Assembly (NCBI RefSeq): GCF_000620505.1
Contig: NZ_JIBC01000004.1
Location: 558,001-622,000 of the forward strand
DNA: 64,000 nucleotides
DNA from: Sulfitobacter sp. 20_GPM-1509m
GTDB taxonomy: Bacteria > Pseudomonadota > Alphaproteobacteria > Rhodobacterales > Rhodobacteraceae
Direction of reading: 5' to 3'
Position numbers and translations under genes: made by a program. Shown here in pieces: positions 52,576-62,656 of the stretch. The notes beneath the pieces were generated by a model. The model was not told the origin of the DNA. It saw nothing but the letters and a program-made list of their open reading frames with translations, and made no database searches. Every line of letters starts with the position of its first letter. Within the stretch, counting starts at the first letter, position 1.

Positions 52576-54030
52576 ATGTCCACACGCAGCCTGATTTTTT
52601 GCCTCGCCCTGCTTCCTGCCATCGCCCATGCGCAGGACGGCCAGGTCCTGACCAAGCAATATGACGACGGCGGCATCTATGAAGGGACGTTCAAGAACGG
52701 CCTGCAAAACGGCACCGGCACCTATCGGCTGCCCAACGGCTATGAATACACCGGCACCTGGGTCGACGGCGAGATCAAGGGCGAAGGCGTGGCGCGGTTT
52801 CCCAACGGGTCTGTCTACGAGGGCAACTTTGAAAAGGGCAAACCCGACGGATTTGGCAAGATCACATTTGCCGATGGCGGCACCTATGAAGGCGACTGGC
52901 AGGCCGGCGCGATCATGGGCAATGGCGTGGCGCTGTATGCCAACGGCGTGCGCTACGAAGGCGCGTTTCGCAATGCAAAGCACCACGGCAAGGGCGTCAT
53001 GCAGAGCCCGGGCGGCTATGAATACAAGGGCGACTGGGTGGACGGTGTCAAACAGGGTGTGGGCACGATCACCTATCCCGATGGCGCGGTCTATGACGGC
53101 GAGATTGCCAATGGCGAACGCGATGGCACCGGCACGCTGACCATGCCCGATGGTCTGGTCTATGAGGGCAAATGGGTGAACGGGCAGATCGACGGCAGCG
53201 GCAAGCTGGCCCAGCCCAACGGCGACGTCTACGAGGGCGACCTTGTCGCCGGGCGGCGCGAGGGCAAGGGTCGCGTGACCTATGCCAATGGCGATGTCTA
53301 CGAGGGCGATTTCAAGGATGACCGCCGCGACGGCACCGGCACGTTCATCGGCAACGACGGCTATACCTATATCGGCAACTGGGTCGAGGGTCAGATCGAG
53401 GGCAAAGGCCGCGTGACCTATCCCGACGGGTCCGTCTACGAGGGGGATTTCCGCGATGATCTGGCCGATGGCACGGGCAAGATCACCTATGCGGACGGTG
53501 CGACCTATGAGGGTCAGTGGACCGCGGGCGTGATCGAGGGAGAGGGCAAGGCAACCTATCCCAACGGGGTCGTCTACGAAGGCAGCTTCAAGAACGCCAA
53601 GAACGACGGTCAGGGTGTGATGACCTATGCCGACGGCTACAAATACGAGGGTGGCTGGCAGGATGGCCAGCGTCAGGGGCCGGGCAAGGCGACCTATCCC
53701 GATGGCACGGTCTATGAAGGCAACTTTGAGGACGGCCAGCGTCACGGCACCGGCAAGATCGTGATGGCGGACGGCTTCATCTACGAAGGCGAATGGGTGC
53801 GCGGCGAGATCAGCGGCGCGGGCACCGCGACATATGTGAACGGCGATGTCTACGAGGGCACCTTCCGCGCGGGCAAACGTCAGGGCAACGGCACCATGCG
53901 CTATGCCACCGGAGAAGAAGCCACCGGCGACTGGGACAACGGCGCGCTGAAAGAGGAAGCGGCAGCAGAGGGCGCGGCAGCACCCCAGCCGGAACCGGCT
54001 GCGGAACAGACACCTGGTCAGGGCGGCTAA
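52576..54030 (+). CDS. Secreted MORN-repeat protein
   Basis: A 484-residue exported protein with signal peptide MSTRSLIFCLALLPAIAHAQ followed by 18 full MORN repeats and a partial one, each about 23 residues with the core YEGxFxxGxxxGxGxxxYxxG. Repeats vary in the last part (YPDG, YADG, MPDG). The tail after about 455 is Ala/Glu/Pro-rich. AAGGT lies 6 nt before ATG 52576. MORN repeats form elongated lipid- or protein-binding sheets. The stop overlaps the convergent photolyase stop by 4 bp. Role unknown. Confidence 0.92.
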   Translation: MSTRSLIFCLALLPAIAHAQDGQVLTKQYDDGGIYEGTFKNGLQNGTGTYRLPNGYEYTGTWVDGEIKGEGVARFPNGSVYEGNFEKGKPDGFGKITFADGGTYEGDWQAGAIMGNGVALYANGVRYEGAFRNAKHHGKGVMQSPGGYEYKGDWVDGVKQGVGTITYPDGAVYDGEIANGERDGTGTLTMPDGLVYEGKWVNGQIDGSGKLAQPNGDVYEGDLVAGRREGKGRVTYANGDVYEGDFKDDRRDGTGTFIGNDGYTYIGNWVEGQIEGKGRVTYPDGSVYEGDFRDDLADGTGKITYADGATYEGQWTAGVIEGEGKATYPNGVVYEGSFKNAKNDGQGVMTYADGYKYEGGWQDGQRQGPGKATYPDGTVYEGNFEDGQRHGTGKIVMADGFIYEGEWVRGEISGAGTATYVNGDVYEGTFRAGKRQGNGTMRYATGEEATGDWDNGALKEEAAAEGAAAPQPEPAAEQTPGQGG

Positions 54031-55553
54031 ACCACTTCGCCCGCGTCCAGCCGCTTGAGGAACCGTTTTGCGTCCGAGAGCACAGTCTTGCGGCGGTCGT
54101 CGTCCATCCGGTCCCATGTGCGGTACATATTGCCCATACGCGGGTTGTTTTCGAACCGCGCGCGGTGGCGGTTCAGGAAATCCCAATACAACAGGTTGAA
54201 CGGACAGGCCCCCTCGCCCGTCTTTTTCGTCACCTTATAGCTGCACTGTTTGCAGTGGTCCGACATGCGGTTGATGTAGGCCCCTGAGGACACATAGGGC
54301 TTGGACGCGATCACGCCGCCATCGGCAAACTGGCTCATGCCGACGGTGTTCGGAGCCTCGACCCATTCGAAGGCATCGGCATAGACCGCCAGATACCAGT
54401 CGTGCACCTGTGCCGGATCGACGCCCGCCAGCAGGGCAAAGTTGCCCGTCACCATCAGCCGCTGGATGTGGTGGGCATAGGCGTGCGTTCTGGTCTGGGC
54501 CACCGCTTGGCGCAGGCAGCGCATCTTGGTTTCCGCGCCCCAATAGAGGCCGGGCAAATCCCGGCTGTGGGCCAGCACGTTGCGGTCGGTATAGTCGCGC
54601 CCTTCCAGGAAATAGATGCCGCGCACGTATTCGCGCCAGCCGATGATCTGGCGGATGAACCCTTCGGCGGCGTTGATCGGCACGTCGCCCGCGTCATAGG
54701 CATCCTGCACCGCCTGACAGACCTCGCGCGGCGACAGCAGGCCGATGTTTATGTAGGGCGACAGCACCGCGTGATAGAGATAGGGCTCCCCGTCCAGCAT
54801 CGCATCCTGATAGTCGCCAAAGCACGGCAGGGCGTGTTCGACGAAATGCGCCAGCGCCTGTCGCGCGCCCGCGCGGTCGGTGGCAAATCCGAAGGGCTCA
54901 AGGTCGCCGAAATGGTCGCCGAATTCAGCTGCCACAAGGTCCAGCACGGCGCGTGTCGTCTGGTCCGGGTCGAAGGTCAGCGGGCCTGTGGTCTGGATGT
55001 CGTCGGGGGCGGGCTTGCGATTGTCATGGTCAAAATTCCACTGCCCGCCCGCCGGATCATCGCCGTCCATCAACAGCCCGGTCTTGCGCCGCATCTCGCG
55101 GTAGAAATATTCCATCCGCAGCGCCTTGCGCCCCTCGGCCCAGCCCTCGAACATGGCGTGGCTGGCGATAAAGCGGTCGTCGTCGCAAATCTGGACCTTC
55201 AGCGGCGCATAGCGCAGCTTGTCGATCAGCCGCCATTCGCCCGGCTCGGTGGCGATCACCTCGGACGCGCCCCGTTCCTCGGCACGGCGCAGCAGTTCAC
55301 CCACGATGCTGCCTGCGTTGTCGGGATCGTCCAGCGTGGTGTAGTCGACCGTCCAGCCCGCATCGCGCAGCCGTTCGGCGAACTTGCGCATCGCCGCCAG
55401 CACCAGCGCGATCTTCTTGGGGTGGTGGCGGACATAGGTGCCCTCGTCGCGGACCTCGGCCATCACCACCACATCGCGTGCCTTATCGGCCTTGGCCAGC
55501 GCCGCGATGTCCTCGCTGAGCTGATCGCCCAGGATCAGGACCAGACGGCTCAC
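54027..55553 (-). CDS. Fe-S bacterial cryptochrome/photolyase (PhrB/CryPro type)
   Basis: A 508-residue flavoprotein of the FeS-BCP group: MSRLVLILGDQL at the start, a helical FAD domain (PYINIGLLSPREVCQAVQDA, EGFIRQIIGWREYVRGIY) and cysteines for a [4Fe-4S] cluster (MRCLRQAV and the group HCKQCSYKVTKKTGEGACPF). It repairs (6-4) photoproducts in known members, or acts as a light sensor. GTG 55553 overlaps the SDR stop (GTGA) and has GAGG 7 nt upstream, which sets the start. Confidence 0.92.
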   Translation of the reverse strand: MSRLVLILGDQLSEDIAALAKADKARDVVVMAEVRDEGTYVRHHPKKIALVLAAMRKFAERLRDAGWTVDYTTLDDPDNAGSIVGELLRRAEERGASEVIATEPGEWRLIDKLRYAPLKVQICDDDRFIASHAMFEGWAEGRKALRMEYFYREMRRKTGLLMDGDDPAGGQWNFDHDNRKPAPDDIQTTGPLTFDPDQTTRAVLDLVAAEFGDHFGDLEPFGFATDRAGARQALAHFVEHALPCFGDYQDAMLDGEPYLYHAVLSPYINIGLLSPREVCQAVQDAYDAGDVPINAAEGFIRQIIGWREYVRGIYFLEGRDYTDRNVLAHSRDLPGLYWGAETKMRCLRQAVAQTRTHAYAHHIQRLMVTGNFALLAGVDPAQVHDWYLAVYADAFEWVEAPNTVGMSQFADGGVIASKPYVSSGAYINRMSDHCKQCSYKVTKKTGEGACPFNLLYWDFLNRHRARFENNPRMGNMYRTWDRMDDDRRKTVLSDAKRFLKRLDAGEVV

Positions 55554-56206
55554 CACGGCACCTCTTTGCCCGCCCAGTCAAAGAAGCGTCCCGAGTGGTC
55601 AGCGGTCAGCCCGTCCATCACCGCGAGCAGGTTGCCTGCGGCGGCGTCCGGTGAAACCGACGGATGCCGCCCCAGGTATTTTGCGGTGAACGGCGTCGCC
55701 ACCGTGCCGGGGTGCAGGGCCACCACCGCCGCCCCCTTGTGCGTGCGTGCCAGTTCAATCGCAGCCGTATGCACGATCTGGTTCACCGCGGCCTTGGCGC
55801 TGCGATAGCTGATCCAGCCGCCGATGCGGTTGTCTCCGATGGATCCTACGCGCGCCGAGAGCACGGCCAGGATGCCGTCGGGTTTCAGCAATTGATGGGC
55901 ATGGGCCAGCACCAGCGCAGGCCCGATGGCGTTGACCGCGAACTGGTCTGCCATCGCCTTGGCCGTCACCGCACGAATCGTCTTTTCCGGCTCGGCCCCG
56001 GCGATTTCCAAGGCACCCGTCGCCACGATCACCCGGTCGAACGGCCCCAGCCCCGTCAGCGCCGCATCGACCGAGGCCGGATCGGTCACGTCGAACCCGT
56101 CACCCGACCGCGACAGCCCCGTCACCACATCGCCCCGCGCCTCATGCGCTGCGCACAGCGCCGCGCCGATCCCGCCCGAGGCGCCCAATATCAAGACTTC
56201 TGCCAT
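55550..56206 (-). CDS. Short-chain dehydrogenase paired with the photolyase
   Basis: A 218-residue Rossmann protein: MAEVLILGASGGIGAALCAA with the TGxxxGxG-type cofactor motif, the NAG-like segment VIVATGALE, and catalytic SYRSAKAAVNQIV (YxxxK). It resembles the CsgA/SDR genes that often accompany this photolyase type. Its TGA overlaps the photolyase GTG. The substrate is not known. Confidence 0.88.
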   Translation of the reverse strand: MAEVLILGASGGIGAALCAAHEARGDVVTGLSRSGDGFDVTDPASVDAALTGLGPFDRVIVATGALEIAGAEPEKTIRAVTAKAMADQFAVNAIGPALVLAHAHQLLKPDGILAVLSARVGSIGDNRIGGWISYRSAKAAVNQIVHTAAIELARTHKGAAVVALHPGTVATPFTAKYLGRHPSVSPDAAAGNLLAVMDGLTADHSGRFFDWAGKEVPW

Positions 56207-56355
56207 GCCAGCGGACCTAGTGCCCGGCGCACGCCCGTCCATCGGCTGATGCTATAAAAGATCCCCGCCAGAGGCACAGCGCCCCGCGGCGGCCTGTTGC
56301 AAATAATAATTCTGCCCCCTTTTCATTCATTCACAGGCCTGTATAAGTTTTCTCC

Positions 56356-56436
56356 ATGACACAGGTCGCACATATCCCCACTGCCCGCGCTTCGCGTGCG
56401 ATCCTGCGCGACCTACTGATCCTAATCCGCCTCTGA
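56356..56436 (+). CDS. leu leader peptide (attenuator)
   Basis: A 26-residue frame, MTQVAHIPTARASRAILRDL followed by LILIRL and TGA. It is rich in Leu and Ile codons near its end (CTG, CTA, CTG, CTA, CTC), as expected for a leucine-sensing attenuator. A -10 (TATAAG) lies at 56342-56347, so the mRNA would start at or within a few nt of the ATG. No ribosome site is present; this fits a leaderless leader peptide, as known for trpL in rhizobia. leuA follows 75 bp after the stop. Confidence 0.78.
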   Translation: MTQVAHIPTARASRAILRDLLILIRL

Positions 56437-56482
56437 GCGTGCCATTTCGGCGCGCCCGCTCAGAGGGGAGTGCCGCGCGCCA
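56429..56482 (+). promoter_or_regulatory. leuA attenuator hairpins
   Basis: CCTCTGAGCG overlapping the leader stop pairs with CGCTCAGAGG (about 56457-56466), and GGCGCGC (near 56450) can instead pair with GCGCGCC (near 56475-56481). The two stems exclude each other, as needed for leucine-dependent attenuation before leuA. Which form stops transcription cannot be told by eye. Confidence 0.65.
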
Positions 56483-56511
56483 CAGGCTTTAGGACAATAA
56501 AGAGATCTCAC

Positions 56512-58074
56512 ATGACCCAAGAACAAGACCGCGTTGTCATTTTTGACACGACCTTGCGTGACGGCGAACAATCGCCCGGCGCCACGATGACCCACACCGA
56601 GAAGCTGGAGATTGCCAGCCTTCTGGACGAAATGGGCGTCGATATCATCGAAGCAGGCTTTCCCATCGCCTCGGAAGGCGACTTTGCCGCCGTGTCCGAG
56701 ATTGCGAAGAACTCGAAAAACTCGGTGATCTGCGGGTTGGCCCGGGCGCAACTGCCCGACATCGACCGGTGCTGGGAGGCGGTGAAACACGCAGCCCAAC
56801 CGCGCATTCACACGTTTATCGGCACCTCGCCGCTGCACCGCGCGATCCCCAACCTGACCATGGACGAGATGGCCGAACGCATCGACCAGACCGTCACCCA
56901 CGCGCGCAACCTGTGCGACAACGTGCAATGGTCACCGATGGACGCGACCCGCACAGAGGCGGATTATCTTTGCCGCACAGTGGAAATCGCGATCAAGGCG
57001 GGGGCCACCACGATCAACATCCCCGACACCGTCGGCTATACCGCCCCGCGCGAAAGTGCAGCGTTGATCCGCATGTTGCTGGAACGGGTGCCGGGCGCGG
57101 ACGAGATCATCTTTGCCACGCATTGCCACAACGATCTGGGCATGGCGACCGCCAACAGCCTGGCCGCCGTCGAGGCAGGCGCGCGCCAGATCGAGTGCAC
57201 GATCAATGGTCTGGGCGAACGCGCGGGCAATACGGCGCTGGAAGAGGTCGTGATGGCGCTGAAAGTGCGCAATGACATCATGCCGTTCCAGACCGGCGTG
57301 GACAGCACCAAGCTGATGAACATCTCGCGCCGGGTGGCGGCTGTTTCCGGTTTCCCGGTTCAGTTCAACAAGGCCATCGTCGGCAAGAACGCCTTTGCCC
57401 ACGAAAGCGGTATCCACCAAGACGGCATGTTGAAGAACGCAGAAACCTTTGAAATCATGCGTCCCGAGGATGTGGGCCTGACCGAGACCAACATCGTCAT
57501 GGGCAAACATTCGGGCCGCGCGGCGTTGCGCTCGAAGCTGGAGAACCTTGGGTACGAATTGGGGGACAACCAGCTGAAGGATGTGTTCGTGCGGTTCAAG
57601 GAACTGGCCGATCGCAAGAAGGAAATCTACGAGGACGATCTGATCGCGTTGATGCGCACCACGATCGACCCCGAAGAGGACCGGATCAAGCTGGTGTCGA
57701 TGCGCGTTGTTTGCGGCACCGAGGGGCCGCAACAGGCCGAGATGACGCTTGAGGTTGACGGGGCCGAGCACAAGACCAGCCAGACCGGCGATGGTCCGGT
57801 GGATGCGTCGTTCAACTGCATCAAGGCCCTGGTCAGCCACACCGCCCGCTTGCAGCTGTATCAGGTTCACGCCGTGACCGAAGGCACCGATGCACAGGCA
57901 ACCGTGTCCGTGCGGCTGGAAGAGGACGGACGCATCGTGACCGGCCAGTCCGCCGACACCGACACCGTTGTCGCGTCGGTCCGGGCCTATGTCCACGCGC
58001 TGAACCGTTTGCTGGTGCGTCGTGAAAAGGGCGGCACCGACAAACGCGAGATCCACTACAAGGACGTGCACTGA
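56512..58074 (+). CDS. leuA: 2-isopropylmalate synthase
   Basis: A 520-residue enzyme that joins acetyl-CoA and 2-oxoisovalerate, the first step of leucine synthesis. The barrel has FDTTLRDGEQSPGATMTHTE, the metal site THCHNDLGMATANS and GERAGNTALEE. The C-terminal allosteric domain (about 390-520) is complete, so leucine feedback is likely. ATG 56512 follows AAAGAGA. Controlled by the upstream leader peptide and ended by a strong terminator. Confidence 0.96.
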   Translation: MTQEQDRVVIFDTTLRDGEQSPGATMTHTEKLEIASLLDEMGVDIIEAGFPIASEGDFAAVSEIAKNSKNSVICGLARAQLPDIDRCWEAVKHAAQPRIHTFIGTSPLHRAIPNLTMDEMAERIDQTVTHARNLCDNVQWSPMDATRTEADYLCRTVEIAIKAGATTINIPDTVGYTAPRESAALIRMLLERVPGADEIIFATHCHNDLGMATANSLAAVEAGARQIECTINGLGERAGNTALEEVVMALKVRNDIMPFQTGVDSTKLMNISRRVAAVSGFPVQFNKAIVGKNAFAHESGIHQDGMLKNAETFEIMRPEDVGLTETNIVMGKHSGRAALRSKLENLGYELGDNQLKDVFVRFKELADRKKEIYEDDLIALMRTTIDPEEDRIKLVSMRVVCGTEGPQQAEMTLEVDGAEHKTSQTGDGPVDASFNCIKALVSHTARLQLYQVHAVTEGTDAQATVSVRLEEDGRIVTGQSADTDTVVASVRAYVHALNRLLVRREKGGTDKREIHYKDVH

Positions 58075-58100
58075 CCCCCATTCGGTCAGTTTGAATTGTT

Positions 58101-58134
58101 AAAGGGGCAGCGGGACATTCCGCTGCCCCTTTTT
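58101..58134 (+). terminator. Terminator of leuA
   Basis: AAAGGGGCAGCGG pairs with CCGCTGCCCCTTT around a short loop, followed by TTTT, 26 nt after the leuA stop. Confidence 0.9.
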
Positions 58135-58162
58135 CGTGGCCTGCACATGGATCGCACAAACA

Positions 58163-58193
58163 AAAACGGCCGGATGTTTCCATCCGGCCGTTT
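58163..58193 (-). terminator. Terminator of the porin-like gene
   Basis: AAACGGCCGGATG pairs with CATCCGGCCGTTT (13 bp, 4-nt loop). On the minus strand TTTTTGTTTG follows, 27 nt after the porin stop. Confidence 0.9.
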
Positions 58194-58219
58194 CGGTATC
58201 AGGTAATCTGTTGGACAGA

Positions 58220-59086
58220 TCAGAAGCTGGTCAGACCTGCGAAGGAACCTGTCGCGCTGCTGATCACGTTGCCCAGTGTGCGACGCGAGGAGGTGCGGCG
58301 ACCGATTTCGTAGTTCACGCCAAAGCTGACCTGGTCGATGTTCGGTGCACCTTCGATGTTGATGCGGCCCAGGGCCAGTTCAACATTCGCGCCTTCGACG
58401 AACTCATACTGACCGCCAACGGTGACCGATGTGCCGTCTGTGCCGGCCAGATCAAAGTAGGACAGCGAGCCGATGGCCGAGAAGCCGTTGCCGAAGCTGT
58501 AGCCGCCTGCAACCGAAACCAGGTCCAGACCGTCTGTTGTGATCACGTCGGCCTGCACGTTGTAGATGTCCATGTCGTAGTCGGCAAAGCCTGCGTACAG
58601 CGTTTGGCCTTCGATGCGGATGATATCCAGACCAACGGTGCCGGTGGGGGCCACGTCCCACGACCCGAACAGGGTGTAGACAGTGTCGTTCAGGTCGGAC
58701 GAGTCACCGATCGCGGCGCCCAGAGCATATGTGCCCATGTCGTAGTAGGCGAATACCGATGTCAGGCTGATGTCAGCGCCGCCGAAATCCAGCGATGTGT
58801 AGTCCAGACCCATCGAGACGCCGTTGTTCAGGCGATATTCGCCGGCAACCGAACCGTAGTCGATGTCTGTGCCTTCGATGTCGAAGTGCGCCAGTTCGCC
58901 CGAGAACGTCCATGCGTCGTATGTGTATTCGATGCCGCCGCCCAGAACGGTCAGGTCCAGCGCGCCAGCGCCGTCCGCGTCCAGACGGTGTTGTTTGATA
59001 AATGCGTTGCCATAGGTCAGTTCGCCTGCGGCGGCGACCGAAGCCGTTGCGCAGATTGCAGTGGCGATAAGAGCTGTGCGGAACAT
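58220..59086 (-). CDS. Porin-like outer-membrane beta-barrel
   Basis: A 288-residue exported protein with signal peptide MFRTALIATAICATASVAAA. The mature part alternates short hydrophobic strands with Asp/Gly turns (YTYDAWTFSGELAHFDIEGT, VSMGLDYTSLDFGGADISLT) and ends in a C-terminal Phe (GLTSF). Codon use looks strongly biased, suggesting high expression. GAAGG is before the ATG, and a tight hairpin lies 100 nt upstream. General diffusion porin or structural barrel. Confidence 0.78.
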   Translation of the reverse strand: MFRTALIATAICATASVAAAGELTYGNAFIKQHRLDADGAGALDLTVLGGGIEYTYDAWTFSGELAHFDIEGTDIDYGSVAGEYRLNNGVSMGLDYTSLDFGGADISLTSVFAYYDMGTYALGAAIGDSSDLNDTVYTLFGSWDVAPTGTVGLDIIRIEGQTLYAGFADYDMDIYNVQADVITTDGLDLVSVAGGYSFGNGFSAIGSLSYFDLAGTDGTSVTVGGQYEFVEGANVELALGRINIEGAPNIDQVSFGVNYEIGRRTSSRRTLGNVISSATGSFAGLTSF

Positions 59087-59189
59087 GATATACCTTCGTT
59101 TCTTTTATGCTGCTTGATGCCGCGGCTATACGCCTCTGATTTGACTGCGCGAAGAGGTGAAGCGAACGCCGTCATGACATGGCGTCAGC

Positions 59190-59209
59190 TTGTGGCGTTT
59201 CCGCCACAA
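59190..59209 (-). promoter_or_regulatory. Perfect hairpin upstream of the porin-like gene
   Basis: On the minus strand TTGTGGCG and CGCCACAA pair perfectly around a GAAA tetraloop, about 104-123 nt before the porin ATG. It may lie in the porin mRNA leader or terminate the VOC transcript, though no T-run follows. Confidence 0.45.
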
Positions 59210-59280
59210 ACCATAAATTTCCGAACGTATTCTTCCTGCGGTTAACCTTTATTTAACAAAGCATTACAATTGAGTGGCGT

Positions 59281-59862
59281 CTAATAGGGATTTTTGGGCG
59301 CTCTATTTTCACTCAGCGACTCTTGCGACCGCTCGACGATACGCTCAACGGCGTCGGCCAAGTGTACCTCGGCGATGTGATCGTCACCTGCGGCGACGCG
59401 AATCTTGTGCGCTTCCATCAGAACGGCCGCATGGCTGGACCCGCGCGGGGGGATGAACTTGTAGCAGGCCAGTTCGATCAGCAGGCCGCAGGGGTCCTTG
59501 AAATAGATCGAATCCATGAACCCACGGTCCTTTACGCCCGAATTGCCAATGCCCCGCGCCTTGAGCCGGTCCGGCACCTGCCCGAAGGTGGCGCGGTCCA
59601 CTTCGAAGGCCAGATGGTGGACACAGCCCACGTCCATCGGGGTGCGGCGGTTGTCGGCCTTGCGATTGTCATTGGTAAAGATCGTGATCAGCCGCCCGTC
59701 GCCGGGATCGAAATACAGGTGTCCCTGGTCGGGATCGTCCAGGTTGGGTTGATCGAAGATGAACGGCATGCCCAGCACACCTTCCCAGAAATCAATCGTG
59801 GTCTGCCGGTCGGCGCCGGTCAAGGTAATGTGATGAACGCCCAGAACCTGAAGTTTGCGCAT
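59281..59862 (-). CDS. VOC-superfamily (glyoxalase/bleomycin resistance) protein
   Basis: A 193-residue protein, MRKLQVLGVHHITLTGADRQ at the start, with two betaalphabetabetabeta modules and metal-ligand positions VHHITL, VHHLAFEVD and CGLLIELACYKF. It may be a dioxygenase or glyoxalase-type enzyme. GGGAG lies 7 nt before ATG 59862. The C-terminal about 50 residues extend beyond the core domain. Substrate unknown; it stands alone between mreB and the porin. Confidence 0.85.
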   Translation of the reverse strand: MRKLQVLGVHHITLTGADRQTTIDFWEGVLGMPFIFDQPNLDDPDQGHLYFDPGDGRLITIFTNDNRKADNRRTPMDVGCVHHLAFEVDRATFGQVPDRLKARGIGNSGVKDRGFMDSIYFKDPCGLLIELACYKFIPPRGSSHAAVLMEAHKIRVAAGDDHIAEVHLADAVERIVERSQESLSENRAPKNPY

Positions 59863-60064
59863 GGTTATTCTCCCTTTTTCATCCCGGAACCTAGCACGGC
59901 ACGCTCTGTGCGCCATATCCTGTTGACCGGACCGCCCATTTGCGATCTGCGGCCAAAGTCGCCCATTTATCAAGCTGCGCGGGAACCCGCGTAACCAAGT
60001 TCCATTCGGCCCTTTCGTCCCGCTCTACACATCCCTATAAGTCGAGCGCCCGCAGCAATCATGA

Positions 60065-61147
<1,083 letters not shown>

Positions 61148-61235
61148 GCCAAAGGCCCCTTTGCAAGAAGGGGCCCGTTGCGGCACAATTGAAGCACCAT
61201 CGCCGCGCCGACCAAACCGCAGGTGAGACTTCACA

Positions 61236-62120
61236 TTGGCAAAAGACCGTTCTTCTTCATCTGATTATGTCGCTCCGATCCGGCGGCTGCTGACGGCTGT
61301 GCTGGCGCTGGCGTTGATCGCCACCTTTATCGTCTGGCGCATCGACAGCCCGCGGGTGGAGCGGTTCCGCGCGCAGGTGACGGACCGGATCGTGCCGAAT
61401 TTCGACTGGGCCATGGCCCCGGTCACGGGCACCATCAACCTGGTGCGCAACTTCCGCAGCTATCAGCGGATCGCTGAACAGAACGCCGAACTGCGCCGCG
61501 AGTTGCGCAAGATGCAGGCGTGGAAAGAGGCCGCCGTCCAGCTTGAGCAGGAAAACGCGCGGCTGCTGGATCTGAACAACGTGCGGCTGGACCCGCGCCT
61601 GACTGTGATCTCGGGCATGGTACTGGCCGACAGCGGATCGCCCTTTCGCCAGTCGGTGCTGCTGAACGTCGGCGCGCGTGACGGGCTGGTCGATGGATGG
61701 GCCACGATGGACGGCATCGGCCTGGTCGGGCGCATTTCCGGCGTGGCCGAGAACACGGCGCGGGTGATCCTGTTGACCGATGCGTCCAGCCGCATTCCCG
61801 CAACGATCCAGCCGTCGGGACAGCGCGCCATCGTCGCAGGTGACAACAGCGCCAACCCGCCGGTGGATTTTCTGGAAAACCCCGACCTTGTGCGCCCCGG
61901 CGACCGTGTGTTCAGCTCGGGCGACGGGGGTGTGTTTCCGGCAGGGCTGCTGATCGGCGAGGTTGTCAAAGACCCCGGCGGGCGGCTGCGTGTCCGGCTT
62001 GCCGCGGATTACGAGCGGCTCGAATTCCTGCGGGTTCTGCGCCACTATGGCAACGAGCCGGTCAGCGACACCGCACATATCATCACGCCTGACCAACCTG
62101 TGACCAGGGTGGGGGAATGA
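61236..62120 (+). CDS. mreC: Rod shape-determining protein MreC
   Basis: A 294-residue periplasmic protein anchored by one N-terminal helix (LLTAVLALALIATFIVWRID), then a coiled coil (about 70-110) and the two MreC beta domains (NVGARDGLVDGWATMDGIGL, VFSSGDGGVFPAGLLIGEV). TTG 61236 is preceded by AGGTGAG at 8 nt and gives MAKDRSS; no ATG is available before the helix. The last 4 nt overlap mreD (ATGA). Confidence 0.94.
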   Translation: MAKDRSSSSDYVAPIRRLLTAVLALALIATFIVWRIDSPRVERFRAQVTDRIVPNFDWAMAPVTGTINLVRNFRSYQRIAEQNAELRRELRKMQAWKEAAVQLEQENARLLDLNNVRLDPRLTVISGMVLADSGSPFRQSVLLNVGARDGLVDGWATMDGIGLVGRISGVAENTARVILLTDASSRIPATIQPSGQRAIVAGDNSANPPVDFLENPDLVRPGDRVFSSGDGGVFPAGLLIGEVVKDPGGRLRVRLAADYERLEFLRVLRHYGNEPVSDTAHIITPDQPVTRVGE

Positions 62121-62656
62121 ACGAACAGTCACAACTCCACGTCTGGGTGATGCGCGCCGCCTTTTGCCTGCTGGTTCTGGTGATCCTGTTCTTCCAGATC
62201 CTGCCGCTGCAGACCCAGCCCGGCCAATGGGCCCCGCCCGACCTGCTGATCGGCTTTGTCTTTGCGTGGTCGGTGCGCCGCCCTGAATATGTGCCGCCGC
62301 TGATGCTGGCCGTCCTGCTGATGCTGGCCGACCTGCTGTTGCAGCGCCCGCCGGGACTGTATGCGGCGCTGGTTCTGATGGCGAGCGAGAATCTGAAGGG
62401 GCGCGCCCGCGCCTTGCGCGCCTCGACGCTGGTGGCAGAGTTTGTGACCGTGGCCATGTTGATGGTTGCCGTGGCTGTGGCCTACCGCCTGGTTCACAAA
62501 GTTATGTTGATTGATACAGCGCCAATGGGCTTGTCACTCTTGCAACTGGGGCTGACAATCCTCAGCTATCCGCTGGTGGTACTGGTCACGCACAGCATCA
62601 TGCGTGTCCGCAAGACCGGGCCGGGCGATCTGGAAACGGCAGGAGGCCGCATATGA
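62117..62656 (+). CDS. mreD: Rod shape-determining protein MreD
   Basis: A 179-residue inner-membrane protein with about six helices (VWVMRAAFCLLVLVILFFQI, PLMLAVLLMLADLLLQRPPG). It overlaps mreC and mrdA by 4 nt each, so the three are translationally coupled. Short for the family but complete. Works with MreC in the elongasome. Confidence 0.92.
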   Translation: MNEQSQLHVWVMRAAFCLLVLVILFFQILPLQTQPGQWAPPDLLIGFVFAWSVRRPEYVPPLMLAVLLMLADLLLQRPPGLYAALVLMASENLKGRARALRASTLVAEFVTVAMLMVAVAVAYRLVHKVMLIDTAPMGLSLLQLGLTILSYPLVVLVTHSIMRVRKTGPGDLETAGGRI

